From assembly GCF_900156045.1 (NCBI RefSeq), contig NZ_FTMX01000002.1, positions 806,001 through 870,000 of the forward strand: a DNA stretch of 64,000 bases. The letters run 5' to 3'. The notes beneath the pieces were generated by a model, which was given only the letters and a program-made list of their open reading frames with translations, did no database searches and was not told the origin of the DNA. This stretch comes from Peribacillus simplex (GTDB taxonomy: Bacteria > Bacillota > Bacilli > Bacillales > DSM-1321). The stretch's first letter is position 1; every line of letters begins with the position of its first letter. Position numbers and translations under genes: made by a program. Shown in pieces: positions 36,314-45,279 of the stretch.

Positions 36314-36432
36314 CGCTTACGAGGTTAGCTGTCGGATTCGGACCTAAGAGTAGCCCTACCTTGAAAGGATTCACCCCTTGGATTGTAGTAACAATCCCAA
36401 TAACGGGTCCCCCGCACCATAAGGTTTAAGCG
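36314..36432 (-). ncRNA. Cyclic di-AMP (ydaO/yuaA) riboswitch
   Basis: Read on the minus strand the closing stem is CGCTTA (36432-36427) with TAAGCG (36319-36314). Between them lie the conserved segments GGTGCGGGGGACCC, GGGGTGAATCC, GGTAGGG, GTCCGAATCCGACAGCTAACC and the CTCGTAAGCG end, as in the ydaO family. Binding of c-di-AMP favours the terminator at 36231-36270 and stops kimA transcription. Confidence 0.92.
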
Positions 36433-36457
36433 ATTTAGAAATATGAAACTGTTGATT

Positions 36458-36486
36458 ATCATACTCCCGTGAAATGGAAAAGTAAA
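36458..36486 (-). promoter_or_regulatory. Promoter of the kimA riboswitch transcript
   Basis: On the minus strand TTTACT (36486-36481) and TATGAT (36463-36458) are spaced by 17 bases, about 25 bases before the aptamer. Confidence 0.7.
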
Positions 36487-36802
36487 TGAAAATTTTGCAC
36501 AGAAATATAATTTTTTTTTGTATGCGAGGTTTTATTCTTGACGTATATTACATAAGTCATGCAAACACATGGTTCGAAGGGAGGAAAGGAGGTAAGTAAA
36601 CGTCTAAAAAGAAAATAATCACGGAGTCAATGAACGAAAGATGGTCAAAAAGGAAAAAAATAATCTCCACATGGAGATCGTGAAGGACGAATAGTAACAA
36701 ACTGCCCCCAGCTTGAATCTTTAAACTTGCATTGATTTTCGCTTCCCGATTCCACTTTCATTCCCGTACAACCGGGGACATTATCCCACTGATTCACCCT
36801 AT
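36487..36802. other. Intergenic DNA between kimA and the gtrA-type gene
   Basis: It contains a strong plus-strand AAGGAGG (36586-36592). The frame after it reads through Lys/Arg-rich codons (SKKKIITESMNERWSKRKKIISTW) but would need an ACG start, so it is at best a broken micro-gene. Otherwise nothing is recognised. Confidence 0.45.
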
Positions 36803-37258
36803 TTAGTTCCTTCCTTCTTGAATTGGTCTCAAATTGCTTTTTTTAAAGACAAAGTATTTCTGGCCAATATAGTTAAGGACTGTGTAAAAAATTGCTCCTA
36901 TCAGCACAGCCACATTTTGTTGTATCGGTAAATGAACGGATCCTTCCATTGATTCTGCAATAGCTTGGCCTAAAGAATAAGCGGCGGAATAACAAATCAG
37001 GATGACGCAAAAGAAACGTGCAACCCCTCTCCGCCATTCTATATCGCTTTTAAAGGTAAAAGTCCTGTTCAAAAGAAAACTCGTTACAGCTCCCGTACCA
37101 TTACCGATAAAGGTGGAGACCCAGTAAGAGAATTCAAGAACATTCATGAGAAAAAGCATGATGGAAAGTCCAACCGCTGTATTGACTATCCCAACCAATA
37201 AAAAGCGGATAAAGGAGTTAGTGTGTTTTAGATAGTTTTTCAATACTGTTCCGTTCAT
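36803..37258 (-). CDS. GtrA-family membrane protein (putative flippase)
   Basis: A 151-residue protein with four membrane segments and the GtrA family start FIRFLLVGIVNTAVGLSIMLFLMNV. GtrA proteins are thought to flip undecaprenyl-linked sugars or help polymer glycosylation. It overlaps the preceding glycosyltransferase gene by 41 bases, so the two are translationally linked. With the YkoT- and YkoS-like genes it forms an envelope glycosylation operon. Confidence 0.88.
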   Translation of the reverse strand: MNGTVLKNYLKHTNSFIRFLLVGIVNTAVGLSIMLFLMNVLEFSYWVSTFIGNGTGAVTSFLLNRTFTFKSDIEWRRGVARFFCVILICYSAAYSLGQAIAESMEGSVHLPIQQNVAVLIGAIFYTVLNYIGQKYFVFKKSNLRPIQEGRN

Positions 37259-38240
37259 TGTCTAGTTGCTCCCGTTTTTTTAAATCGAGCGGATTAAATA
37301 GATCCAGATCAACTATATATTTAGGTCGGCGTTTGGATTCATTGTAGATTTTACCGATATATTCCCCGATCAAGCCGACAGCAATCAACTGCAGTCCACC
37401 GATCAACCATATGGAGGTGATCAATGAGGTCCAGCCAGTTTCGGTCTGCCCATAAAATTTTAACCATAAAAAGTAAGACCCAAACAGTAAGCTAATGAAA
37501 AAGGAAAGACATCCTAGCCATAATACAAGCCGAATCGGTGTAACTGAAAAGGAAGTAATGCCATCAAGCGCAAAAGCAACCATCTTCTTGAATGGATATT
37601 TCGTTTCCCCAGCCAATCTTTCTTTTCGGTCATAATAAACAGAGTCCGTCTTAAACCCAATGAGCGGTACGATCCCCCGTAAAAAGAGATTCGTTTCATC
37701 AAATCGTTCCAACTCCGCGATCGCCCTTTTACTCATTAGCCGGAAATCAGCATGATTATAGACAAGGTTAACCCCCATCTTGTTCATCATTTTATAAAAA
37801 CCAGTAGCAGATGTTCGTTTGAAAAATGAATCAAGGTCCCTTTTCTGGCGGACACCGTATACAATTTCACACCCTTCATTGAATTTCCGAATGAATTCAG
37901 GGATGACTTGAATATCATCCTGCAAATCTGCATCAATGGAAATCACACAATCGGAGGCTTCCTTGGCTGTAAACAATCCTGCCAAGAGTGCATTCTGATG
38001 TCCTGCATTCCGGGAAAGCTTTAGCCCACGAACAAATTCATTATTAATCGTTTCCTTATAAATGATTTTCCATGTTTGATCTTTACTTCCATCATCGACC
38101 AATAGAATTTTACTTTGACCAGAAACAACGTTTTCTTCGACTAACCCCCTCACCAATCCACAAAGCTGGGAAATGGTATCCTGCAATACGCTTTCTTCGT
38201 TATAACAAGGTACAACAATCGTTAGTATCGGTGAATTCAC
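37218..38240 (-). CDS. Family 2 glycosyltransferase, membrane-anchored (YkoT/GtrB-like)
   Basis: The 340-residue protein has an N-terminal GT-A domain with VVPCYNEE, DDGSKD and SIDADLQDD (DXD-type metal site, about residues 90-98), then two C-terminal membrane segments (about 240-300), as in polyprenyl-phosphate glucose synthases (GtrB, CsbB, YkoT). It probably charges undecaprenyl phosphate with a sugar for transfer to a wall polymer. It lies 15 bases after the ykoS-like gene and overlaps the gtrA-type gene. Confidence 0.9.
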   Translation of the reverse strand: MNSPILTIVVPCYNEESVLQDTISQLCGLVRGLVEENVVSGQSKILLVDDGSKDQTWKIIYKETINNEFVRGLKLSRNAGHQNALLAGLFTAKEASDCVISIDADLQDDIQVIPEFIRKFNEGCEIVYGVRQKRDLDSFFKRTSATGFYKMMNKMGVNLVYNHADFRLMSKRAIAELERFDETNLFLRGIVPLIGFKTDSVYYDRKERLAGETKYPFKKMVAFALDGITSFSVTPIRLVLWLGCLSFFISLLFGSYFLWLKFYGQTETGWTSLITSIWLIGGLQLIAVGLIGEYIGKIYNESKRRPKYIVDLDLFNPLDLKKREQLDNERNSIEKLSKTH

Positions 38241-38255
38241 TCTATTCCCCTCTTT

Positions 38256-39926
38256 TCACATGACTCTGTATAAATAAATTTTCCATACGCTTCCTTTTTT
38301 CGTGAAAATCCTATCTAGTACCAATCCGTTTTCCTTCGCGTTGTTGATTGGTATGGCAGAAAATATATACTTGCCACCTAATCCTTTAAACGCATCCATA
38401 TTAAGGTCTAAATTTTTCAGCTCTTTCTTCGAGCTTTTCTTGAACATATAATGCTTCCCAAGTTCATCGGTAAATAGGTAACAGCGTCCTCCCCATTCAT
38501 CAAAGTAGATTCTGATGTTTTTATTCTTAGCCAATTCGTTTTCAATTATTTGACGAAATTGATGTTTGTAAGTAAGCGGATAGAAATTGTTATAGCTATC
38601 TAGTGTGTAAAATCCATTAAATTGTGCAATTGCGGGATGCAGCCCAATGCTGGCAACACGATATTCTTCCTGTGGAAGATCAATATGATCTTTTATTTCC
38701 CGAAAAAGGCTTTCTGAATAGAACTCTTTATAAGAAGGTTTTTTATTGTGAGTGATTTCTTCATTGAAACCCATTAAGATCATAATTTGAACGGCGATGA
38801 AAATAGAAAGGGTTTTCTTAGCGTAATCGCTGTGTTCCCAAATGATTTTTATCGCTAGGGCAAACCCCACGTAAATGACCATCGGCCTTAAAAAGTGAAA
38901 TCTGGCAAAATTAAATGTATCGAGGGTGTGAAACCTTTCCGTTAAAGGAAGCCAGCCTTTATAAAACCAAAATGCATACCATGCTGAGAGCATAAAATTC
39001 AAGCAAAATAAAAAAACATATACCTTTTCCTGTCTCCACAGTTTTTTGGTCAGAATAATATAAAGGGCAAAGACGGTAAGCGGCAGGATGATAAGCGCAT
39101 GTACAGTCATGACATGCGTATGGCCAAGCACGAAATTTTTGAATGTAAGCTTAATGACCCACTCGAGGGGCAGCCTTGCGTGAAAATATTCATCTCTGCT
39201 GTTTGGCTCCGAATCGAAAATGAATGAAGAAACCAAACGATACTCCACCATTCCAAAAATGACGGTCATATACACGATTGAAAGAAGAAACGTTATATTC
39301 CACCCTTTTCTCCTGATCACATCAGTTAGCCAAAGAAACCCCATTGCAACAAGGAAAAAGAAAAAGCCAAGTACGATGCTTGAATAAAGCGGTAAAAGTG
39401 TAAGGACCAAATAATTCTTCCAAGAATGGTCCTTGCTGCGAATATTCAAAAAAGCCCAAAGTGCAAGCGGCATCCCAAGTGTACTGAGCATTCCCGAAGG
39501 CCAAAATGGGGTAAGGGCAAAGGCTAAGGATGTTCCTACCCTAATCCAGCCTGATCGGCTTCCTGTAACCAAGTGTTTCTTTAATAAGATATACATACCA
39601 AAGAATGCAATAAACCTTGTTAATGCCTGGCTTATTGCATATGCAACCATTGTTGGAAAAAGTGAATGCAGCCACACGATAATACTGAACTCACTGCCAA
39701 AAGCATTTCGGGGCAGTCCGTTCATTATCTGGGGGATTTTGGCGTCTATTGGACCGAATAACTCACCGCTTTCCGAAAGGACTTTATACCAGGCAAGATT
39801 GGAATCCAAATTATCATGTACGCGAATATGCGCATTTTCCCCAAGGATGAATAAAGGAGAAAGATATAAAACAATGACGAGTAAGGCAAAAAGGATCTGT
39901 ACTCTCTCTTGATTTTCAATTGGCAA
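38256..39926 (-). CDS. Polytopic membrane protein, DUF6044/YkoS-like (putative sugar transferase)
   Basis: About 556 residues with 10-12 membrane segments and a soluble tail, resembling B. subtilis YkoS, which also lies beside YkoT. Such multi-membrane proteins are candidates for the enzyme that moves the lipid-linked sugar onto a wall polymer outside the cell. I place the start at the TTG at 39926 because AGAGGTG sits at the right distance; an upstream in-frame start at 39974 lacks one. The Asp pair in RVHDNLDSN near the first external loop resembles catalytic Asp positions of GT-C enzymes, which is inference. Confidence 0.8.
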   Translation of the reverse strand: MPIENQERVQILFALLVIVLYLSPLFILGENAHIRVHDNLDSNLAWYKVLSESGELFGPIDAKIPQIMNGLPRNAFGSEFSIIVWLHSLFPTMVAYAISQALTRFIAFFGMYILLKKHLVTGSRSGWIRVGTSLAFALTPFWPSGMLSTLGMPLALWAFLNIRSKDHSWKNYLVLTLLPLYSSIVLGFFFFLVAMGFLWLTDVIRRKGWNITFLLSIVYMTVIFGMVEYRLVSSFIFDSEPNSRDEYFHARLPLEWVIKLTFKNFVLGHTHVMTVHALIILPLTVFALYIILTKKLWRQEKVYVFLFCLNFMLSAWYAFWFYKGWLPLTERFHTLDTFNFARFHFLRPMVIYVGFALAIKIIWEHSDYAKKTLSIFIAVQIMILMGFNEEITHNKKPSYKEFYSESLFREIKDHIDLPQEEYRVASIGLHPAIAQFNGFYTLDSYNNFYPLTYKHQFRQIIENELAKNKNIRIYFDEWGGRCYLFTDELGKHYMFKKSSKKELKNLDLNMDAFKGLGGKYIFSAIPINNAKENGLVLDRIFTKKGSVWKIYLYRVM

Positions 39927-40097
39927 AATATACACCTCTTTACCAAATTCATATATCCTTAATATTTGCTTCAAAAGTAAATCTATTCTATTTCAGGGAT
40001 TTATTTTAACCTATTTTGAAATAGGTCAACCAATGACCACATAAAATGAAGGGTAGAACAAAAAGCATATTAAAGAACCTTAAAAAGGGGCTGGGCT

Positions 40098-40961
40098 ATG
40101 ATAAAGAAAGCGGTGATTCCAGCAGCCGGTTTAGGAACACGATTTTTACCTGCCACGAAAGCTCAACCAAAGGAAATGCTGCCGATTGTCGATAAGCCGA
40201 CCATTCAATATATTATCGAGGAAGCTGTACAATCGGGGATTACAGATATTATCATCGTTACGGGTAAAAACAAACGTGCCATCGAAGATCATTTTGATAA
40301 ATCCATTGAACTTGAAATGCTTCTGCAATTGAAAGGTCAAAATGATCTGCTTAAGATCGTGGAGAACATTTCCAACATGGTGGATATCCACTATGTAAGA
40401 CAAAAAGAACCTTTGGGTCTAGGGCATGCAGTATTATGTGCCAAAACTTTTATCGGAGACGAACCTTTTGCCGTCCTGTTAGGGGATGATATTGTGGATA
40501 GCCAGGTTCCAGCCTTGAAGCAGTTGATGGAACGGTATAACAAGGTTCGTACGAGCATTATCGGATGTAAGGAAGTGTCACCTGCCGATATCTCCAAGTA
40601 TGGGATCGTAAATTTCCAAGAACGATATGAAGATTTATTTCTAGTAAGAAACTTGGTGGAAAAACCAAAAATGGAGGATGCACCATCAACACAGGCGATT
40701 ATTGGCCGGTATATTTTATCACCTGCGATTTTTGAAATCCTTGAAACCGTACAGCCGGATCGGAAGGGGGAAATCCAGCTTACCGAAGCTTTAGACCTTT
40801 TGTTAGAAAAGGAACCATTATACTCTTATATCATCGAAGGAAATCGATATGACGTCGGCGATAAATTCGGCTTCCTCCAGGCTTCATTAGATTTTGCCAT
40901 GAAACGACCTGAACTTCGTGATCAGCTAATAACATATTTAAGGCAGCTTTTCCCTTCATGA
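40098..40961 (+). CDS. galU: UTP--glucose-1-phosphate uridylyltransferase
   Basis: The 287-residue enzyme makes UDP-glucose, donor for wall glycosylation. It begins KAVIPAAGLGTRFLPATKAQPKEMLPIVDKPTIQYI (nucleotide-binding signature), with LGDDIVDS in the metal site and VEKP in the sugar site. B. subtilis GtaB/YngB/YtdA are homologues. An AAAAGGGGCTGGGCT site precedes the ATG. It is divergent from the YkoS-YkoT-GtrA operon and likely supplies its sugar donor. Confidence 0.93.
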   Translation: MIKKAVIPAAGLGTRFLPATKAQPKEMLPIVDKPTIQYIIEEAVQSGITDIIIVTGKNKRAIEDHFDKSIELEMLLQLKGQNDLLKIVENISNMVDIHYVRQKEPLGLGHAVLCAKTFIGDEPFAVLLGDDIVDSQVPALKQLMERYNKVRTSIIGCKEVSPADISKYGIVNFQERYEDLFLVRNLVEKPKMEDAPSTQAIIGRYILSPAIFEILETVQPDRKGEIQLTEALDLLLEKEPLYSYIIEGNRYDVGDKFGFLQASLDFAMKRPELRDQLITYLRQLFPS

Positions 40962-40977
40962 AATGAATATGGCCCAC

Positions 40978-41012
40978 GCCCAATTACCTAGAGGTGATTG
41001 GGCTATTTCCAC
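40978..41012 (+). terminator. Terminator of galU
   Basis: GCCCAAT and ATTGGGC with inner pairs form a hairpin followed by TATTTCC. Confidence 0.7.
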
Positions 41013-41015
41013 ATC

Positions 41016-41180
41016 GGATTCACCCCTTTGGTTGTAAAATGATCCACTAACATATCCCCTTACCAAAATCTCTAAGCAAAATATAACTGTTTATTACTTC
41101 CGTGAAATGTAAAAGCAGGTGAAAATGTTCGACATAGAAAGAATAATTTATTATCAGTGAGGTTATGTTGATAACGTATC
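41016..41180 (-). repeat. Degraded half copy of the kimA riboswitch and its upstream region
   Basis: On the minus strand 41077-41016 keeps GCTTA, GG, GGGG, GTTA, TGG and GGGGTGAATCC in the order and spacing of the 5' half of the riboswitch at 36432-36362. Further upstream, 41085-41180 aligns with 36446-36545 (AACTGTT, CCGTGAAATG, TGAAAAT, GAGGTT, ACGTAT). The 3' half of the aptamer and any target gene are missing, so it cannot work as a switch. Confidence 0.7.
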
Positions 41181-41231
41181 TTTCATTATTGATCCTAACG
41201 ACGATATCCAGAAAGGGTTGTTGAAAAACAT

Positions 41232-41372
41232 ATGCACAAAAAAACTAATAATCCAATAATATCCGATGATTTTTTAGATCAAGTGGTTAAGGAAATCAAT
41301 GCACAATTTGGCGGGCCAATTAATGAAAAAAATGATCGTTTCCTGCATGGGGACGATGAAGAAAGAACTTGA
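41232..41372 (+). CDS. Small acidic protein of unknown function (46 residues)
   Basis: The frame reads MHKKTNNPIISDDFLDQVVKEINAQFGGPINEKNDRFLHGDDEERT and is followed after 35 bases by a good terminator. An AAAGGG lies about 15 bases before the ATG, which is far for a ribosome binding site. The composition looks like a soluble small protein. I do not recognise it. Confidence 0.55.
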   Translation: MHKKTNNPIISDDFLDQVVKEINAQFGGPINEKNDRFLHGDDEERT

Positions 41373-41407
41373 ATCCCACATCATTAATCCAACGCTTTCA
41401 TGAAAGA

Positions 41408-41438
41408 CTCTGGCTCTATTCACCCAGGGTTTTTTTTT
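41408..41438 (+). terminator. Terminator after the 46-residue gene
   Basis: CTCTGG (41408-41413) pairs with CCAGGG (41424-41429) and is followed by nine T. Confidence 0.75.
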
Positions 41439-41566
41439 GCTAAATTATGAAACTTTATTTTCCCATTGAATTATCCGCCCTTTCTTTAACGACTTGTCCA
41501 AACCGATTTAGCTTATCCTCATAGAATGATTACATATAATTATTTTAAAGAAGGGGAAAAACTTCA

Positions 41567-42961
41567 TTGAGCCACGCTGATGATGTCTTCCGCACTTCTC
41601 CAAAGGTTCCAAAAGGAAGGCTGATTTCCGGACATACAAAGGAGTTTCAAACTGATCCCATTGGCTTTCTGACCCGATTGGCCAAGGAATATGGGGAAGT
41701 CGCTAAATTCCGTTTAGGACCATTCCAAAATGTTTATCACATTATGAATCCTGATTTAATAAAACAAATACTCGTAACAAAACAAAAATCCTTCATCAAA
41801 TCCAAGGACTTCAATGTTTTAAAACCGCTTATCGGTGAAGGTCTACTTACAAGCGAAAAAGACTTTCATATGCGACAGAGAAGGCTTATCCAACCCTCTT
41901 TCAAAAAGACTCATATTAGCCAATACGCCAAGGATATGGTTGATACCACAATGGATTTTATATCAACTTGGCAACATGATGATGAACGGATAATAACGAA
42001 GGATATGATGAACATCACTCTCGGGATAATCAGCAAGACCATGTTCAGCATGGAATTCAAGGATGGGTATGAAATTGTTGGGAAACCGCTGGAAACTGCA
42101 TTAAGAATAGCAGTCAAAAGGATGAGAAAGATTGTCCGTATGCCATTATGGGTACCGACTAAAATCAACCGTGAATATAAAAAGGCGATACAAAGGCTTG
42201 ATAAAGTGATTTACGGCATTATTGAAAAACGGAAAAACGACACAGTAAAACATGAAGACATGCTTGGGATCCTGATGGACGCCCGTGATGCCGAAGACGG
42301 ATTGGGTACGGCAAGACATCAGATCCGTGATGAATTAATGACATTTTTTCTTGCTGGTCATGAAACGACAGCAACTGCTCTTTCCTGGGCACTGTATGAA
42401 ATTTCGAAACATCAAGAAATTCAATCCAAGCTTTTCAGTGAAGTGAATAGCATAATCGGTCAGCGGACACCTAAGCCTGAAGATTTCATGAAATTACCAT
42501 ACACTCAAAATATCATTCATGAAACACTTCGCGTTTACCCGCCACTGTATATTTTATCCCGTGATGTGGCGGAGGATGTCGTAATAGGAGGGTATCGCTT
42601 CAAAAAAGGCGATATGATTCTAATAAGTTCTTATTTGATGCAGCATAATCCAGAGTATTTTGATCAACCTGAATCATTTATTCCAGAACGATTTGAAAAT
42701 AACTTTTTGAAAAGCCTGCCCGCGTTCGCTTACTTTCCATTTGGCGGAGGGCCTCGGGTTTGTATCGGCAATCATTTTGCCATGATGGAAGCGGTACTTG
42801 TCCTGGCCTGCATTGCCCAACGATATAGGATAAAGCTTGCTCCTGACCATCATGAAGTAACCCCCCTTCCGTCCCTTACACTCAGACCAAAGAATGGACT
42901 GCGCATGGTGATAAAAGAAAGGGATGCAGAAGCCTTCGAACCTGGAGCATCCAATTTTTGA
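41567..42961 (+). CDS. Cytochrome P450
   Basis: The 464-residue monooxygenase has the three P450 marks: the oxygen-activation helix FFLAGHETTATALSW, the ExxR motif in ETLRVYPP and the heme loop FPFGGGPRVCIG with the axial Cys at residue 399. It lacks a fused reductase, so it needs a separate redox partner, none of which is seen nearby. The sequence resembles long-chain/fatty-acid type bacterial P450s. The start is a TTG at 41567 preceded by GAAGGGG; no better start is available. Substrate unknown. Confidence 0.92.
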   Translation: MSHADDVFRTSPKVPKGRLISGHTKEFQTDPIGFLTRLAKEYGEVAKFRLGPFQNVYHIMNPDLIKQILVTKQKSFIKSKDFNVLKPLIGEGLLTSEKDFHMRQRRLIQPSFKKTHISQYAKDMVDTTMDFISTWQHDDERIITKDMMNITLGIISKTMFSMEFKDGYEIVGKPLETALRIAVKRMRKIVRMPLWVPTKINREYKKAIQRLDKVIYGIIEKRKNDTVKHEDMLGILMDARDAEDGLGTARHQIRDELMTFFLAGHETTATALSWALYEISKHQEIQSKLFSEVNSIIGQRTPKPEDFMKLPYTQNIIHETLRVYPPLYILSRDVAEDVVIGGYRFKKGDMILISSYLMQHNPEYFDQPESFIPERFENNFLKSLPAFAYFPFGGGPRVCIGNHFAMMEAVLVLACIAQRYRIKLAPDHHEVTPLPSLTLRPKNGLRMVIKERDAEAFEPGASNF

Positions 42962-43058
42962 AGGATTAAGAATGATCAAATAAAAATAACGTTCATATTG
43001 GTTCGAATAACTCCTATAACAGGCTGGCCTATTCTTTTTAGAAAGGAGGGATGAATAA

Positions 43059-43232
43059 ATGTATATGCTCCATTCACCACGAAAGGGAATCATCCACACT
43101 GAATTGCATTATATAGGGATGGCCTCACAGGTATATACCGGTTATTTGGAATTTATAAGCGAAATTGAACCGATACAAGAAACTGAAAGCCTACAGCCGG
43201 CCCCTCTCCTCTTTTTATATGAGAACGGATAG
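43059..43232 (+). CDS. Small protein of unknown function (57 residues)
   Basis: An exceptionally good ribosome binding site (GAAAGGAGGG, 43041-43050) is eight bases before the ATG. The product begins MYMLHSPRKGIIHTELHYIGMASQVYTGYLEFISEIEP and ends in a hydrophobic FLYENG. It follows the P450 gene by about 100 bases and could be co-transcribed. I do not recognise a family. A second overlapping ATG at 43051 leads to only 22 codons and is too close to the GGAGG. Confidence 0.6.
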   Translation: MYMLHSPRKGIIHTELHYIGMASQVYTGYLEFISEIEPIQETESLQPAPLLFLYENG

Positions 43233-43385
43233 TCTCGTTAACTTTTCCTATATTAAAGAAAACCGACCTTGAAAGTAACGGGTTCTGATACCTGTCTTAA
43301 ACTATTTATTTGTTCTAAAAAATGTATGTTATTATGTACAACTATTTACACCGAGTTTTTGCGGTGATTTTAATATATTTCAATA
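43233..43385. other. Intergenic DNA after the small gene
   Basis: A weak hairpin ACACCG...CGGTGA (about 43349-43369) is the only structure seen. Confidence 0.4.
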
Positions 43386-43413
43386 AAAAAAGCACAGTTT
43401 TTTAAACTGTGCT
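43384..43413 (-). terminator. Terminator of the RibD-like reductase gene
   Basis: AGCACAGTTT and AAACTGTGCT pair perfectly around TTT; on the minus strand seven T follow. Confidence 0.85.
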
Positions 43414-43526
43414 CTTCCTTATATTTATCTTTATTAACTTATTGTACTAAAGCTCACCGTTAGTTATATAAACATCAAACGGTTTTCAGTAATAAATGAT
43501 AGTTGAAAAGGTAAAGATGAGGATAA

Positions 43527-44054
43527 TTATTTTTTTATATAATGAAGCATAGCAAGTTGACCTAATTTTTCTACTTTGGTCAATGTGTAGTTTAAAGTAA
43601 TATCATCTCCCATATAAAGGGAGATTCCTTTCCCTAAAATAATAGGTGCAATGGATAGTTGGAATTCATCAATTAAATTTTCTTTAAAAAATTCACGAGC
43701 TAAGTTTCCTCCACCAATTAACCATATATCTTTACCAGGCTTTTGTTTTATATTTTTAATGAAAGTTTTGACATCTTCATCAATAAATGAAGCATACTCA
43801 TCTGATCCACTAACAGATTTAGAAAATACATAATTTTCATACTCACTATAAGGATAATTTATATCAAATCCACGAATGACATCATAAGTTCCTTTTCCCA
43901 TAACAACAGTGTCAATTCTTTCCAGCAACGAATTGTAGCCGGAATCTCCTTCTACTTCTGTTGATTCTAACCACTCCAATGTACCATCATCATTTGCAAT
44001 ATAGCCATCAATTGAAGTACCAATGTAAAAAATAATGTTACGCTTTTTTTTCAT
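43527..44054 (-). CDS. Dihydrofolate reductase family protein (RibD C-terminal domain, YyaP-like)
   Basis: The 175-residue single-domain protein has the DHFR-like fold of RibD reductases: YIGTSIDGYIA at the start, VMGKGTYDVI and WLIGGGNLAREFF, the NADPH-binding GGG loop. Such free-standing domains are common in Bacillus (YyaP, YwjB) and their substrates are not known. The ATG at 44054 follows AGGGGGATC; an in-frame ATG at 44108 would add 18 residues without support. It stands alone with its own terminator. Confidence 0.88.
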   Translation of the reverse strand: MKKKRNIIFYIGTSIDGYIANDDGTLEWLESTEVEGDSGYNSLLERIDTVVMGKGTYDVIRGFDINYPYSEYENYVFSKSVSGSDEYASFIDEDVKTFIKNIKQKPGKDIWLIGGGNLAREFFKENLIDEFQLSIAPIILGKGISLYMGDDITLNYTLTKVEKLGQLAMLHYIKK

Positions 44055-44108
44055 CAACCAACTGATCCCCCTCGGAACATAAACTTGATTTTTCTTCAAA
44101 TAAACCAT

Positions 44109-45260
44109 CCTGTAATTCCATTGATACTTCCTCTAGGTAAGATACCATTCTTAACAAGATTAATTCTCCACTAAATTTAATTCCTCCTTCTTTTACTAAC
44201 CTGCGCCGTTAGTTGAAGAAGAAAAAAGTATTCCAATGATTAAATTGAGCTTCTTTTAAGGAAATCCCATTATATAATTGGCGACCATCATTAATAAATT
44301 ATATCTTCAAAATAATACACTTTATCGGCAATTCCTAAACGCTGAGCAGGTGTTTCCTTTGTTTCACCTGACTTAACTTAAATGGATTGCAGCAGTTATA
44401 ATATGTTCTAAGGATTTTAATAGCCATTGAGTAGGACTAAAATTCTAATATATATATTATTTTCCATCTCCTCTGGATATTACTAAAGGCCTTTCTAATA
44501 ATGATGAACTTCATCGGATTTCCTGTAGACAGGCATTTAGATTGATCACTAGCTTTTACGATTAATCTGGATAAATGTTCATCGTCCAATTTCGAGGAAC
44601 CAGCAATAACGTCATATAGCGGCTACCACGGTGTCCATTGCGATGGGATGCTCGGTCTTGTTAGATTTATGAATACGATAAGGCGTCCCATCATGTGTGC
44701 AATTTTTGTTTCAATAAAATTTGTAAGTAGATCATTTGCGTTCCATATACTCAACAGTTAAATCATACACCTAGAGTTCCTCTAACCCACTATCTTTCGC
44801 CCATTCCTTTAAATTCACTATAAGCATCTTCTCTAAAGAGCGTTTTGTCAAAATCATTTACGCGTTTCTTCTTGAATTTCATTTGAAAAAGCCTTCTGAA
44901 TTGCCGCTTTCAAAACCATATCATCATCGCTGAAATTAAGCCACTTGTCCGTTTTTATCATCTGCTTAATTAAAAACAACTGTGCCATCGTCATAAATGT
45001 ATGGAAACCTTTAACCCATCTACATACAAAAAATCACCTATCAGTTTGCTTTTTGTTTGATTCATTTCATAAAATCCTAATATTTTTAGATAATAAAGAC
45101 TACTCCTTCTTTTCTGATTAGGAATCTATTCCAATTCACCTGCCTAAATTGACATTCTTCCGATTCATGATATATTAATATAGTTACTTTAGCGCGGAAA
45201 AGCGTTCAATAATAGAAGGACTTTTTAGTTTTACTTTTAGACTATTTTATTAAAATAATG
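44109..45260. other. Long intergenic region with decayed coding DNA
   Basis: A repeat-like word is at 44201-44220. Between about 44560 and 45000 the minus strand carries protein-like pieces in shifting frames. From upstream to downstream these are MTMAQLFLIKQMIKTDKWLNFSDDDMVLKAAIQKAFSNEIQEE (start at 45000), then LKEWAKDSGLEEL and LTVEYMERK, then DGTPYRIHKSNKTEHPIAMDTVVAAI. They are broken by stops. This is a pseudogene of a family I cannot name. The rest shows nothing. Confidence 0.55.
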
Positions 45261-45279
45261 AATGAAAGGCATGAATAAA

